Origin: Volvox africanus
Taxonomy: Eukaryota; Chlorophyta; Chlorophyceae; Chlamydomonadales; Volvocaceae
DNA: 64,000 nucleotides
Assembly: GCA_030268105.1 (NCBI GenBank)
Contig: BSDZ01000024.1
Location: forward strand, 682,001-746,000
Direction: 5' to 3'
A model generated the notes under the pieces. That model saw nothing but the letters and a program-made list of their open reading frames with translations, was not told the origin of the DNA and searched no databases. Made by a program: the position numbers and the translations under genes. Below are positions 50,195-62,653 of the stretch, one piece after another; position 1 is the first letter of the stretch, and each line of letters begins with the position of its first letter.

Positions 50195-50344
50195 TGTGTG
50201 TAGGATAGGGGGGTACATCACCCGTGGCCACTAACCTGGCAGTCCCTACCTTCCCCGGTGTTTCGGGGCACCCTCATCCAGTCTCCCATGTCGACTTCTC
50301 CGAAATCAGTGGTTTTCCCAGGTTCAGCACCCACCACCAGCATC
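50195..50344 (+). repeat. 150-bp dispersed repeat, copy 2
   Basis: Same orientation as copy 1 at 39023-39172, 11,172 bp away. This copy is intergenic and not followed by the hairpin. Confidence 0.85.
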
Positions 50345-51430
50345 CAGCGGAATCTGCCGAATCAACTAAGGCGTCAACTCCGCTACTGGTCAGCTCGCAG
50401 GTCACTTTAATTGGGATCGTCACCGTCCATCGCCATGGGGGCACCCTGCCCTTAACACTAGGGTCTTTGGCCCGCTCTCAGTTGGGGTAGAATCTGGAAC
50501 TCCAGGGGCATATTAGATGTGCCATGACAGTCGTGCCTGAACACGATATAATTTATGTTATGTCTATCATGGCACAAATAATCATTTAGGTGAATCGCTT
50601 TAGGCGATTTGTATTTCTCTTCTTTTTACGCCGAGCGAGGTGGAAGGTATACGCATCTTGATATGCTGTGCTCATGGAGACTTCGAAGCCACTGAGTCAC
50701 ACAACGGAAATTGGAACTGTACGGATTTGGCACTTGGACGACGGAACCCTGCCACTCGCCATTGGGTACCGTGTACATACTTTTGGTTCGTTCTTCTACG
50801 TTTCCCGCATCATCTCTTTCCCCTGAACTTCCCCTGTAAACCGTTCCAGCAACAACTTTTTGGCATCAAAAGTGCCTCAAGTGCTTTCCTGTATGTGCTA
50901 TGGTAGGTTCATGGTGTGCCGTGCTGTGGTGTGCTATGCTTTTGTGCTGGATGGCATTACAAGGCACCTAAGTACTAGTGGATACTGTTTACGTTGGTAA
51001 TACAACACTTCCTATAGTCGGCAGGATTTCCATGGATTTAATTGCTCTAGATTTGACTATTTTGCTATGCTGTGCTATGCTGTGATGTGCTATGCAATGC
51101 TATGTTGTGCTGTGCTGCCCTGAGTTCCTGTGTTATTTGTGTTTGTGAGCGCACCTTCGATGGATGTATAAATGGCTTTTAGTTGGCCGTACTTGACACG
51201 CAGCTGCCAGACGCTACATTGGAATTCGACGATGAAACTTAGGGCTCAGCCACGTAGAAGCACAGCTACCTCCAGCAGCTGGCACTTACAACGTCACTCG
51301 TCTTAGGGCTTCACATTGGACCTCTCCGTCAGACATATAGCAATGTATTTCTCCACTAACATCACAACCACGAGATCTACCCCGTAATCGTCCAGTTGAA
51401 CTACCGGCGAACTATCCTAGCCGAATTAAA

Positions 51431-54400
51431 TGCTGGTGAGTGGTTGGTTGTTGGTTGTTGGTTGTTGGCAGTTGCCGAATCACCATTGTTGGTTTATTTT
51501 GCGTTGATAACTACGTTGGTGCATGTAACCGGTGCTGGGAACCTTGCTTGATAGGTAGAGCTGGATGTGGACCGCCTGCAGATGCAGACTGGCAGACGCA
51601 GGCACGCAGCTCCAACACACGAGGTTAGCCCCCTTCAGGCGGTTGATGTGACTGTTAAAATGTAGCCGTTAGGAGGGGTCGTCTATAACCAAGCCTGGAA
51701 CCTAAACATTAGCATCCCTTGTTTTGGGTTTGCAAGTTATTTTGTAGGCGAGTTGGTTGTCGTTGTCGATGGCAAAGACCCCAGTTGTCTAGAAGTTGCC
51801 AGACAGTTGCGCCAGCTGAATCGTTAGACAGTTGCAGTCAGTTGAGACGTGCGACGAATGTAAGGAGTCCCACAAGGGCGCCGCGATGGAGTTGGTTAGG
51901 TTAGTTTGTCATGTGCACACGATACATCACTAATGCACCGCGGTTCTCCCTGGCGCCGTCTGCCAACGCCGCAGCGGGGACATTGCAGTACTGGATCCCG
52001 GCTGGCAGCCCTGCGTGTGATGTGGGGGCCGGCCTCACAGTAGGCTCCGGGCCTGTGATGCGAATCGCAAGGGGTATTGGGGGACCACGGTTTTTACATG
52101 CGTGTTGGGTTAATACCTGTACGGAAGAGCAGGTTTTTGTGGCAGTTGACAAGGTATGGCATTTTCCCACCTAGGTTCGACGAAGAAAGGCATTTCTCCC
52201 AAATTTTCATTTTTATTGTCGGTTTCGTAAAACTGATGGAAAGTTAAAAACTATGATAACAGATCCAAGCTGCCGGGGATCGTGTGGGTTTCTGGATTGG
52301 GGCTTTGGGGTTTTAGGGTTTAGGGTGATGGGAATATCCTTTTCCCGTTTGTATAAGTCTCTCCCTGAGTCGCGCTGGCCCCTGAGCAATCAAAGCTCCA
52401 CGCAAGGCAGGTGATATGTACTTGGATCTTGGAAAGCGCTCTGATCTTGAACGGATGCGTTACGAAGTTTCTATCACGGGTGAGAACAAGACGAAGTCGC
52501 GGAAGGCAAAGGAGGCGGATGCACGTTGGAGAAACTTAACTCATGACTACACACACAGACGTTACGGGAATGCCAAAGGCGCGAAAGCAGCTCATGTGGA
52601 ACGCAGTCGTACGTCGAACTCTCGGAGGTCATCGCATGGGCCCGCCTCGACACAAATCGGCGAGCTTTACAAGTCCAGAAGGCCGGAAATAACGGCATTC
52701 CAAAAGTGCGTGTGCTGCCGCCGGTTAGCTAAGATGCACGGATGGCCAGCGGACGTTGGCGAAGGGCAGCGTCAGGTAATCAGGTGCTGGGCAATTAAGA
52801 TTATGGAGAATACATGGCCGCAGTTGAAAGAAGGTTTAATGTATTCTTGAAAATCTTAAAACCAAAGGTCGTTAATGCGGACTCGTTAAAAGAAATTTGA
52901 TTAGTTACAGTTCGTAACCTTCAGCATCATGGCATAATGTGGTCGAACATTTTTTGCCTTGGAATTTGGAAGTTTTCTTTGTAAATAATATTTGCTCTGG
53001 AACCCAGATCAATTATGCAATGACGTTGTGCGGGTTGTCCCGTTGTCACTTGTCGGGTGCCGAAAGCATGACGGTTGGCTAACCAGCTCAGTCCGCTTTG
53101 TCCGACATTCCAAAATTGTGTCACTAAAGCTCACGTAGTGCATATATATGGGTCTACATATTCTGGCTTTCTGCCAAAAATGGCTGCAAATATAAAAATT
53201 ATCCGTGCCGCCATTATGAAATGCCCCGCGAGCATAGTTAATATGGTTGCGATATAATTCATCCAATGCCTCCAAAACGAGGAAAGGATATTGACATTCA
53301 GAAGCTAAAAGCGTTGGAGCCCTGCAAGCTTGATGGAACTCTACAATTTGGGGATTTCCCCCCGAGGTACGTAGGTTATAGGTTTGAAGGTTGGTACATG
53401 ATGATGAATCGAGGTTTTTGGACATGAGTCGGGCAATGTGGCAAAGAATGGGGTGCCATCAAACGCGACGCAGGCTTTGCTCGGTCAGGGCCTTGGACAG
53501 CGAGTTATGCAATTCCAAACGCCACACAGTATTTTGTGATACGATATCGGATCGTCTCGCGGTTCAGTTCCCGATGGGACTGGCAATCGGCGCCGCTGCC
53601 TCAGGACAGCCGGACCTGCGGATAGAGCTTGTGCAGCTGAGATGGGGCAACACAGGTAACATGTAAACGCATCATTGTAGCGGATGTCTTTGGTCTAACG
53701 TAGGGTATGCTTTGCGTGGTGAGGCATAATTCCGGGAGGTTAGGGTCCCGTCGACGGATGGCGCTTCGCGGCATGTTCTTTCCGCTTCGAGACCACTAGA
53801 AAGTTTATGCTGATTAACGTTTAATAGTTTTTAGCAAGTCACAGTGCAAGGATTTCTCCAGGGGCGCTTGGGTATCCAAGGAACTCGAAATGCGATGTGC
53901 CTTCCTTACAACAGCGCCACACAATAGAGGTTTTCCAACGAAGGAAGAATCTGGGCCGGATTGACCCTCGTATAGGACTATCAGCTCCGGATACGTATAC
54001 AATACAATCAGAACGGAAACGTTATTATGTTTCGAGGATGTTACAGAGCTTGCCGTGCTGTGTACGGAGGGTGATCATGTCCGTTGCCCCCTGCTGAGCA
54101 CAGGGGAGCTGACGTGGGACCTGCTTAGGTTGCTAGCTTGTCCCAAGGGTCTTACGGGATACCGGTACCTGCCCGTAACCACCTCACTGGCACCGACTGA
54201 CCAGCAACCTAACCTCCAACTGCCAACTTGGGATTGCGCTTGCAGGGGATACGAGTGACGGAGATCATCAGGCCCACCTGGGAGATCTCCGTACCAGTCC
54301 ATGGGGCAGTTATCCGCGATCGTGGTCAACAGCTGATTTCAATCAGCTCGTATGCCCATGGGACAACTGCCAGTGTACGACTGGGGCAACCGGTGGTCGT

Positions 54401-54434
54401 GATGCACAGTCTTTCGCCGCCTCCGCTGTCGTAG
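51431..54434 (+). CDS. Unresolved gene region, protein not recognised
   Basis: Exon-like pieces with splice sites occur along this stretch but I could not join all of them. A possible early part is ATGCTG followed by VELDVDRLQMQTGRRRHA (about 51556-51624). A cleaner start is ATG 53268 (MPPKRGKDIDIQKLKALEP, donor GTACGT). It joins in phase through acceptor GACAG to SELCNSKRHTVFCDTISDRL and IELVQLRWGNT (about 53500-53657). Later come an open stretch with ETLLCFEDVTELAVLCTEGD (about 54010-54170) and a last exon from about 54247 with GIRVTEIIRPTWEISVPVHG, ending PPPLS and TAG at 54434. The link across 53658-54010 is missing. These may be one gene or two. No domain is recognised. Confidence 0.35.
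52311..52325 (+). repeat. Telomere-like sequence, two units
   Basis: TTTTAGGG followed by TTTAGGG. TTTTAGGG is the Chlamydomonas telomere unit and TTTAGGG the plant/Volvox type. Two units only. Confidence 0.5.
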
Positions 54435-54610
54435 CCCGTCGTACAGGTGACCATCTTCACTGTCGCCGCGGCGGGGGCGGCACCAACTCCATCAGCCGGT
54501 GCTCGTCCACCGCCGGGGCGTTGTTGCTCTTTTCCGTACTTTATCGCGATACGGTGGCGGCTGTCGGACCCTCCCTGGTGCTGCCGGGCTTAGCGGTGCT
54601 AGCGGGGGAG

Positions 54611-57600
54611 ATGACGGCGGCGGTCGTCACAGCTCTAGCAGCGGCGGTTCCACCGCCGGTTCCTCGAGCTGCAACAGATCCAGATCCGTGTTCGTGTTGG
54701 CATAGGCTCACGGCCCCAGACGCTGGGCGTGAGGGGGGCCTCATTCCGCTTCCGGCCACAGCTCGTAACTGGCGACGGCGTCTGGGGGCCATCAAGGCCG
54801 GGTTGGGCCACGTGTCACGCTCAGCGGCGGCGTCCTCCTTGAAGCGCATATTGGGTGCGGCAGGCGAAGGCGGAGGGGAAGGGTGGGAGGGGAGGGGGGA
54901 TATGGGACCGGAGACATGGACAGGAGATGGGGGGCGGGGGCGGGGAGCAGGGGGGGATAGGCGTGCGGGTAATTTGGAAGTCGGGGAAAGTATGACGACA
55001 CAGACAAACTGGTTTCGGATTGGAGGGAGAGAGGGCTTAAAACGCATTCGCCGCACTCATCTTTACAGATATCATCTTGATTTTTTAACATGTCCTGTAC
55101 GGTACATTTTAAAAGGCTTCTGTTCTGGACGTCCGCCATTACTGTAAAATCTAATAAGATTGGTTCCGGAGTGGTCATTGTGGTACGGACGCTCTCCAAG
55201 TTTTTACCTCATGGATTGCAGGTGCGTCGGCCCTGCTGTCGCTGGCGGCTAAGACCTGGCGTGTCGTACACGCATCCAGCGCCGCACTGGCGGAGGCCGT
55301 CGCGGATCTGACGGCTGTGGGTTTGTCGTACAGTTGTCTTGCTCGCCAGGCGCAGCTGGGTGGGCTGCCGCCAGGTGAAAACGACAACTTGTGTCGGCAT
55401 CTGCACCATGCCCACATGGTGCTCATGATTCAAGATCTCGACTTACGACCAAGATCAAAACTATCCGCGTTTCGTACAGGTCTACACCATCATCCACAGG
55501 CCACAACCTCCATTCCATCTCTCTTTCATCTTCCCACTAGTCTGCTGCTGATGCCACTTACCTAGTCACATAGCGTTTGCGTAACCGCACTTTCTATTTC
55601 CCCACCTCCCTTATCGCCCCATCCTACCCTCCCAAACCGCTGCCGCCGGCGCTTCTGCCATTCTTCTTTATTGCTGCACTACACAGGCCGTACCCGAGAA
55701 ATGGCGTGGCGAAAACTACACAAGGCCGCCGCGCAGCGCTTGGCGCGACATTTAGGCGATCTGCCGCCGCAGCCGCCCCTGGGCCCTGCCCTGGCGGCGC
55801 TACAACGCTGTAGCATCGCAGCGGGCCTGGCGGTGGACGGCGTGCCGCTTTGCGGCGCGCGTGAGGCCCTGGAAGCGTACGGCATCGGCGGCCTGGGTTC
55901 CTGTGAAAGCGGCGGCGGCGGCGGTAGCGGTGGTGGCAGGGACAGCCGGCAGGGGCGGCAGCTGTCGCTAAGCTTTTCGTACAGCCATCGGCGACGACAG
56001 CATCCTCGCCGAAGACTTGCTGCTGCAGCGGCGGCGACGGCGACAAGGACGAATACGACGGACGAGCATCTTAACCTCAAAGCCATCTCCCTAGGAGTGA
56101 CCGGCGGCGGCGGCAGCGGCGGCGGTGGCTGTGGCAGTGGCTGTGGCGGTGGCGGCGGCGGGTGTGTCGTTCCTAACACCGCAACAGTGGATGCAATACA
56201 GCTGACGCCGGAAACCCTGCCTTCCAAGCAAGTCGCCGCCGCCGCTGCCGCAGCGGCTGCAGCATTGAATGACTCGCGGGGCACGTGCAGCCGTACGGCC
56301 GAGTCCATGGGTCGCAGCCCGCCGCCGTACCGGAATCCTCCGGGGTCCGGATGTTCGGAGACAACACCGCCAGCGGACCAACGGAGCCAAAGTCTCGCTC
56401 CTCTAAAACCGCTACACACGCCGGCGGCGCGACAGTCTCCACCCTCGTCGACGACGTCGGCAGCATCAGAGCTGCTTGATGAAGTACGACGTCAGACAGC
56501 TGCAAGGCGGCTTCTTGGGGCGGCGGCAACGGCGGCGCAGCAGCAGCAGCGGCCGCTGTCGACTTCCCGAGATGGCGGCGACGGTAATGTATCGGCAACG
56601 TGTGCGGTGGCGCCGCCGGTGCCCACGCACTTGCAGCCGGCCGCCGCCATCGCCGCCGCTGCCGCGGCCACCGACGGCAGTGCCGAGCTGTGCGACAGCG
56701 AGCTCTCGTGGGGAAGTGCCGTCAGCGGGTCCATGCAGCGTCATGTCGCAATCTCCCCCGTTGTGAACCAGGTCGCGAGCTCTAGCGGGGCGCCTCCTGG
56801 CGTCGGCGTCGGTGTTCGTACTTGTCCCATGGGTCCGGTGACCCCTGATTCCCGACGACCCGTGGGTCCGTCGATCCTTGGCACTAACATGAGTGGTGGC
56901 CAAGCAGGTATCCGTACGGGCGCATCGAACGGGTTGGACTGTACGGACAGGGCTGGCGGGACCGAGGCCCTGACGGCTGCAGGGCCACCGCCATCGGCTT
57001 TCCTGGTCCCGTGGGATCACACGAGCCCGGGCGCGAATTCGGACAGTCAGCAGCCACCAACGACGGGCCCTGTCGTCGCGAAAGCGCAAATCTTTCCATG
57101 GCGGGTTGCAGACGGCTCCAGCGTCATGGGTGGTGGCGGTGGCGGCAGCGGCGGCAGTGGCGGCGGTGAAGGAGGAGGAGGCTGTAAATGGGAGTTGCCG
57201 CCGCTGACACGCGAGTTTGAGGAGCGAATGACGCGGTTGGAACAGGAGGAGGTGGAGGCACTTGGACTGCCACTGTACGGCAGGACGGATCATGCTGACG
57301 TAAGGCAGCTACAGCCGCGACCCATGGGTCCACGAGAGCGGCTCAGTCTGGGCTCCCGGGCGGTGTACCTCTTGCTCGTGTTTGCGCCGTTTCTAACGCT
57401 TGGTGTGGCGATGCTCCTGCTTGCTGCGGTGCTATACAAGCCCGCCGGTGCCGTTCACGGCGGCAGTGACGGCGGCGGCGGTACCGGCGGCGGCGGGTCA
57501 CGGTGGCTCGCGCGGCTGGCGCGGGGCAGCCGCCGGGGGGCATGGTGTTTGCTGTTGTACGGCTGCCGTTGCGGCGGTGCGGCGTTCATTAAGTGGGGTC

Positions 57601-60600
57601 AGTGGGCGGCGACGCGTGTGGATCTCTTCCCAGACGACTTCTGCGAGACGCTGTCGCAGCTGCACGAGCAGGCTCCGAAACACAGCTTCTCATTCACACG
57701 GAGACAGGTGGGTTGAGGGGTGCCCACCGTGAGGGGCAGGCGGGTGAGTTCAGGGGGGGCAGTCGCTAGGGAGTGAATGGGGTGCGGTTTGTGCGCCTCA
57801 ATACGACAGCCGCCCCCCTTATAAGTCGCATGCGATACTCGCACCAGGACATCAACAACCAACCAACCAACTGCTTGCGTTCTGGCACGGATGATACGGT
57901 GCAGAGTGAAGTGTACGTGCAGCATGAGGGGTTATGAGGGGGCTGTTGAAGTCAGCAAAGCGCCCGGCCCCTCATGGGCCGTATTACTTGATCTTACATT
58001 CATTCGTATAGGAGTATTGCTCACTCTCAACAGGGGCAACAACCGCACATCGTCTAATCGGGCTCCTCCAGCATCATGCCGCATTCCGGATCTACCAGTA
58101 TCTACAGGCACAATATTTGGCATGAGCTTCTGTGATTAGGCACGGTACGACACGGTACGACACCCTTTCGTACGGCACAACACTCAAGCTAAACTCAAAC
58201 CAATATAACGCAGGTAAAGAGCGCCTTCGGTGTTCCCCTGCACGTGATGTTCGAGGCGTTTGACCCGCGGCCTGTGGCATCGGGGAGCATTGCGCAGGTC
58301 AGCACAATAAGGTTTGGTCGTTTTATATGTTTGTAGCACATAAATATATAGGTAAATATAATTCTAAATGTGAAGAATACATATGTGTGTAAAGTATTAA
58401 TATATACGTATGTGAATGTATACCTAAAAAGTATAAATCGAGGAACAGCCGTAGTCAGTGTCCCTCGCGAAGGGGCCAGAACTGCGTGCCGGTATTTTCC
58501 CTTCACCCCAGGGATTAGGTCGGGGAGTTCTTCTAAGAAATGTAGAATATGATGTTAGAAGGGGAAGACAACCAACCATTATGGCCACTCGCCATGGACA
58601 AAGCGGACAGACAAGCCTGAAATTTCTTCCGCATAAAAGGGTTACCGGCCGGTATTGCCCAGGCGCTCTTGCTGGCACCCGCTGGATGATACGGCTGCTG
58701 CTGCACCCGGGTTTGCTGTTGCGATGGGGTCTCAATGACCTGTTCCCCAGGTCCCCACCCCTACTGGGGCCAAGCACTGTCGTCCGTAGCCCACTCCCGC
58801 TAGCCACATGATTATGGATCAATCTCTAGGGTTGCCGCTTACAGTATGTCGTTCGTACATATATCGTATTTCGTTCGTACACGCAGGTACACCGGGCACT
58901 CTTGCGCTGCAGTGACGGCCGGCCGCTGGAGGTGGCGGTGAAGGTGGTACACCCTCTGGTTGAAATCAGGATACGACAGGTACGACGGCGGTTAGGCGGA
59001 CGGGAACTGTTCTGTTATGTGCGAGGTGTTTTGTTATCTTGACGCCGATCTGACCCCCTTCCTCTCCCCCCCTTCAATACCACCTGCCTCGTGCACGTGC
59101 ATCGTAAAACCCAATCGCGTAAAGTGTCACAGGGTTCTGAATTTATTATATTTATTATACTTATTATAAACCCTTACACACGTTAATTAATGCATTATTT
59201 AAATTATATTCTTTTATTTTATTCTATTCTATTCTATTCTATTCTATTCTATTCTATTCTATTCTATTCTATTCTATTCTATTCTATTCTATTCTATTCT
59301 ATTCTATTCTATTCTATTCTATTTATTCTATTTATTATATTCTATTCATTATATTTATTATATTCTACTCATTATATTCTTTTATTCTTTTAATTAGATT
59401 CTTATTCTTTAATTATATTCTTTTTAAAATTTGTCAAGTGACAATATGGACGTTCGGAAGGGTTTTCAAAAGTCTGATGCGTTTTTACTTTTCCTAGGGC
59501 TGCGCTTTCACGCTTCTTTGGAGCACTGCAGGGTTTGAGGGTGGGGTCCTGTCTCTGTGTCGTACAGGATTTCGTGCTTCTGGAGGCCGCTGCGGCGGCG
59601 CTGGGCCGCCTGCCGGCCCTCAGCTCTCTCAGCCTCCCGGAGACACTCCGCCAGTTCAGCCGTACCATGACGGCTCAGGCCGACCTGCGTGTGGAGGCGG
59701 CGCACCTCCGCCGTTTCCACGCTAACTTCAGCGGGTTGGCGATCCAGGTGCGATGTGCTGCGACGACGAAATCATCGCGCCAACCCTAGCACCAGAAAGC
59801 AATAAACCGAAAGAGGGGAACTTAAGAAATCGTACACAAATATGTGTGTAAATGTGTTTATATGTTGATTATATGCATTCGTCGAGTGTAATTTTCATGT
59901 GTATATATGTTGTTGTTGTTGAACGAGCGATACAAAAAGAGGAAGAGATGATAACGTTACATCAGATAGCAGGGAAAAAGTCCACCGTAACACACACACG
60001 CACACACGCACACATGCGCGCGCGCGCGCACCCATATATGCGTGTGCGTGTGTGTGAGAGCGAGAGAATTTTGGATTTTCGAGCACATTTTTTCCCGCTT
60101 GGCTTTTTATGGATTGCCATGGCGTGTGCTTCACGCCCTCGAGTGGCTGCCCTTATGCCCCGACCCAACATCTCCTCACCTCCTCTCCGCCGTACATGCC
60201 ACGACATCGGCATACGCATACAAACACACACGCAGGTTACCACGCCCCGGCCGTTACCCGGGCTGGTTCGTCAGGAAGTGATGGTGGAGACTTGGGAGGT
60301 GGGACGCAGCGTGGGGCTCTTCGTACGGCAACCCGGACCTCTCAACACTGAAATTGTGTGTCTAGGCGTGGACACGTACCTCAAAATGTTGCTTCAGGAC
60401 AACTTCGTACACACGGATCTGCACCCAGGCAAGTATACGGCACATCGTACAGCCGCACAAGTTATGTCGTGTACATGTACATCTGTATTGTCGTACACGT
60501 GGAACAGGAAAGTGTTGAAGCCGGTTAATAGTCGTACATCCTCCATCAGTGGAATATCAAATTTTTTGCTTGTTCATGTGGAATCAGGGAGCCTGCCTCC

Positions 60601-61652
60601 GAGTCGCTTATTTGTAACCGCTCCCTCTCGACAAGGTTAGCAACTATGGAAACAATCTACTGTTTATGGATACAATATCTTGCCCCTCTGTGGTTTCTGT
60701 ACGGTACAGGGAACATTATGGTACGGCTAGTAGGGCCCGATGGGCGGGCGTTACCTCCTGAGCAGCAGGGCCCTATCCGGGCACCTGGACTCCCCAGGGC
60801 GGCTGGGAGGGACGGCGCTGCTGCCGCCACCACCACTTCATCAATCCCCACCACCCTCGCCACCGTTCCGAAACACACTTTGTACGGAGAAACCGACTCC
60901 GCCCAAGTGCAGCTCGTCTTGCTTGACTTTGGTCTGGCAGAGGAGTTGACGCCAGTTGTACGGCACCATTTTATCTCTTTCTTGCACCATCTGCTTCGAG
61001 GTGTGTTCGGGTGTGTGCTTTTCGTGTCCGATGTTTTACCCATGATGTCAGGCCTACAGGGTTTCACGCATGCGGGCCATTAGGTACCAAAGAGACCGTT
61101 GAAGATGTTGAAATGTCGCGGGTCTCATTACGTGAAGTGTGTCGTCTTGATCTGGATTCCATGCGCATGCGGATCCAAATCCAGTGCGGAGAGGGAGAGG
61201 GAGAGGGAGAGGGTCCCCCCATCTCGTCCCCCCCCATGCTACATAAACCCGGACTTCAACCCCATTCGCAAAACCCCATGTTTTTCCCCGGTGCTTACGC
61301 AGGTGACGGTGGATCTGCTGCCGTACATCTGTTATGTTGGACTTCCCGTCGGCAAGCTTGCCCCGACCCCCCTGCCTTCATCGCTGACATGGTGGCGTTG
61401 GCTGCGTCACGATGCGACGTTTACAGCGCCGCAGGTATTGACCTCGATGACGTCATGAAGAGTGTACTGCGGCTCGCACGTAAGCACGCCGTAACCATCG
61501 ACAGCTGCTACGCGAGTCTGGTGATTGCCGTTTGCGTCCTCGTCGGTTTCGCTACCTCCCTCGACCCATGGGTCAATCTGGTGGATGCGGCGGTGCCGGC
61601 CATGCTGGCCCATGCACTGACCGGCCGCGTGCTAGGAAGGCTCTACAGCTGA
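54611..61652 (+). CDS. ABC1/UbiB (ADCK) atypical protein kinase
   Basis: Exons 54611-54854, 55222-55374, 55687-57707, 58214-58297, 58887-58979, 59568-59747, 60236-60428, 60710-61000 and 61303-61652 keep phase and give about 1,202 residues. ABC1 signatures in order: the KxGQ region FIKWGQWAATRVDLFPDDFCETLSQL, the Ala/Ser-rich nucleotide loop VASGSIAQVHRA, AVKVVHP with the ATP-binding Lys, the catalytic loop FVHTDLHPGNI, and LLDFGLAEE. The last exon carries the family's C-terminal helices (DSCYASLVIAVCVLVGFATSLDP). Family members act in ubiquinone or plastoquinone and lipid metabolism in mitochondria and plastids. The KWGQWAATR..LFP and C-terminal pattern looks ADCK2-like. A roughly 700-residue N-terminal part, rich in Gly/Ala/Ser/Pro and Gln, precedes the kinase core, with a hydrophobic segment just before it (VYLLLVFAPFLTLGVAMLLLAA). 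The start Met is uncertain, as the frame stays open upstream to about 54247. Confidence 0.85.
58440..58830. other. GC-rich insertion-like stretch within a kinase intron
   Basis: Within the intron 58298-58886, about 390 bp differ from the AT-rich flanks. They are open in frames on both strands (117 codons +, 132 codons -) but have no splice signals joining the gene. This could be a fragment of a dispersed repeat. No known element is recognised. Confidence 0.35.
59221..59322 (+). repeat. ATTCT pentanucleotide microsatellite
   Basis: About 20 units in an intron of the ABC1 kinase gene, decaying into ATTTATTCT and ATTATATTCT variants downstream. Confidence 0.9.
59990..60058 (+). repeat. CA/GC dinucleotide-rich tract
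   Basis: ACACACGCAC, GCGCGCGCGC and GTGTGTGTG runs in the intron before exon 60236-60428. Alternating purine-pyrimidine sequence can adopt Z-DNA. Confidence 0.65.
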
Positions 61653-62653
61653 GATATAAAGCTTTCATTATACGACAGATCGGCCTTAACGTAGGTGTGG
61701 AGTGCTACCGAGTAACTACTATTGCTGCTCGACTATCTATCTACATATCTATATATCTAGCTAGCTAGTTAAATAGCTAGATAGAAATGGCACTTGCACC
61801 TCCATGTCTCTCCCTTTCTAGCTAAGAAGTAATAACTAGCTAGTAACGTTTCTCTACTTAGGGTTTCTCTACTTCTTCCTACACATTTCATTTGGGCCAT
61901 TAAAGCTGTGTTAATTGAAATGCCACGGCAGGTGGATAGGTTCCAGAGGGTTTCGGGGCTATAGCATTTTTTCGTACTTAGGGTACCCAACCCAGCCCAG
62001 TAGCAATTCAGTGCCCCGGTTCTACGTCTCTTGCCGATGCGATTTTCCCAACGGTGATTCCCACCGGCCACCGCCCAAGCACGGGATGACTAATGGCACT
62101 AGGTTGGGACGATGAGCAAGCAAGTTTTGCAAAAGGGCTGGAAAGTCCAATGTGTTATTTTGCTCGTCAAGATCTTCGACCAGACGCGTGCAAGAATGGA
62201 GGTGGAGGTGGAGGTGGAGGTGGAGGTGGAGGTGGAGGTGGAGGTGGAGGTGGAGGCAATAGCACCTTTACTGCTACCATGGCACAGTATGCATGAGGGC
62301 TAAACCTGCAAAAGTTGGACGTACCACGTACGGCGGAATAATGCTGGTAATGCTGTATTGGTGTTACCCTTAAGCTATTACACATCACGCGTTGCTCCTT
62401 ATTGCCGTGTAAGTCCATTACTGTTAGGTGTGGGAGGCAAAAGCGGTTATATTCGTTGTTCGGTACCTGGCACCGGTGCACTACACGGCTTGCTGCTGCT
62501 GGTCTGTGTTTTCTCTCGGAGGAGGTGGCCGTGTTTCTGTTATATCTATAATGCACTGTCCTACGAAGGTGGGTGGTGGGGTGGGGTGGTGGTGCGGGGG
62601 GGAATGAAGAGGTACCGACATGTTAGGTGGCCGGCCGGCTTGAGCTTTGACAG
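61653..62653. other. Spacer between ABC1 kinase and the last gene
   Basis: Probable 3' UTR of the kinase (TGTAA at 62408-62412, about 760 bp after the stop), CTAGCTAG/CTATCTAT repeats at 61735-61785, and a GGTGGA microsatellite at 62198-62256. No gene is supported. Confidence 0.5.
62198..62256 (+). repeat. GGTGGA hexanucleotide microsatellite
   Basis: About ten perfect units. All three frames stay open here (poly-Gly, Val-Glu, and others), so short open frames across it are not evidence of a gene. Confidence 0.9.

Larger units (their letters stand above)
49497..51430. other. Spacer with dispersed repeat and TGCTATG-rich stretches
   Basis: No gene model is supported. TGTAA at 49928-49932 fits the upstream gene. 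The 150-bp repeat copy 2 lies at 50195-50344. Imperfect TGTGCTATGC repeats occur around 50915-50945 and 51063-51118. Confidence 0.5.

Noticed and set aside
55679..57293. Long - strand frames (up to 275 codons) opposite the ABC1 kinase exon
   Set aside because: GC-rich codon-biased shadow of a real + strand exon, with no domains and no splice partners.
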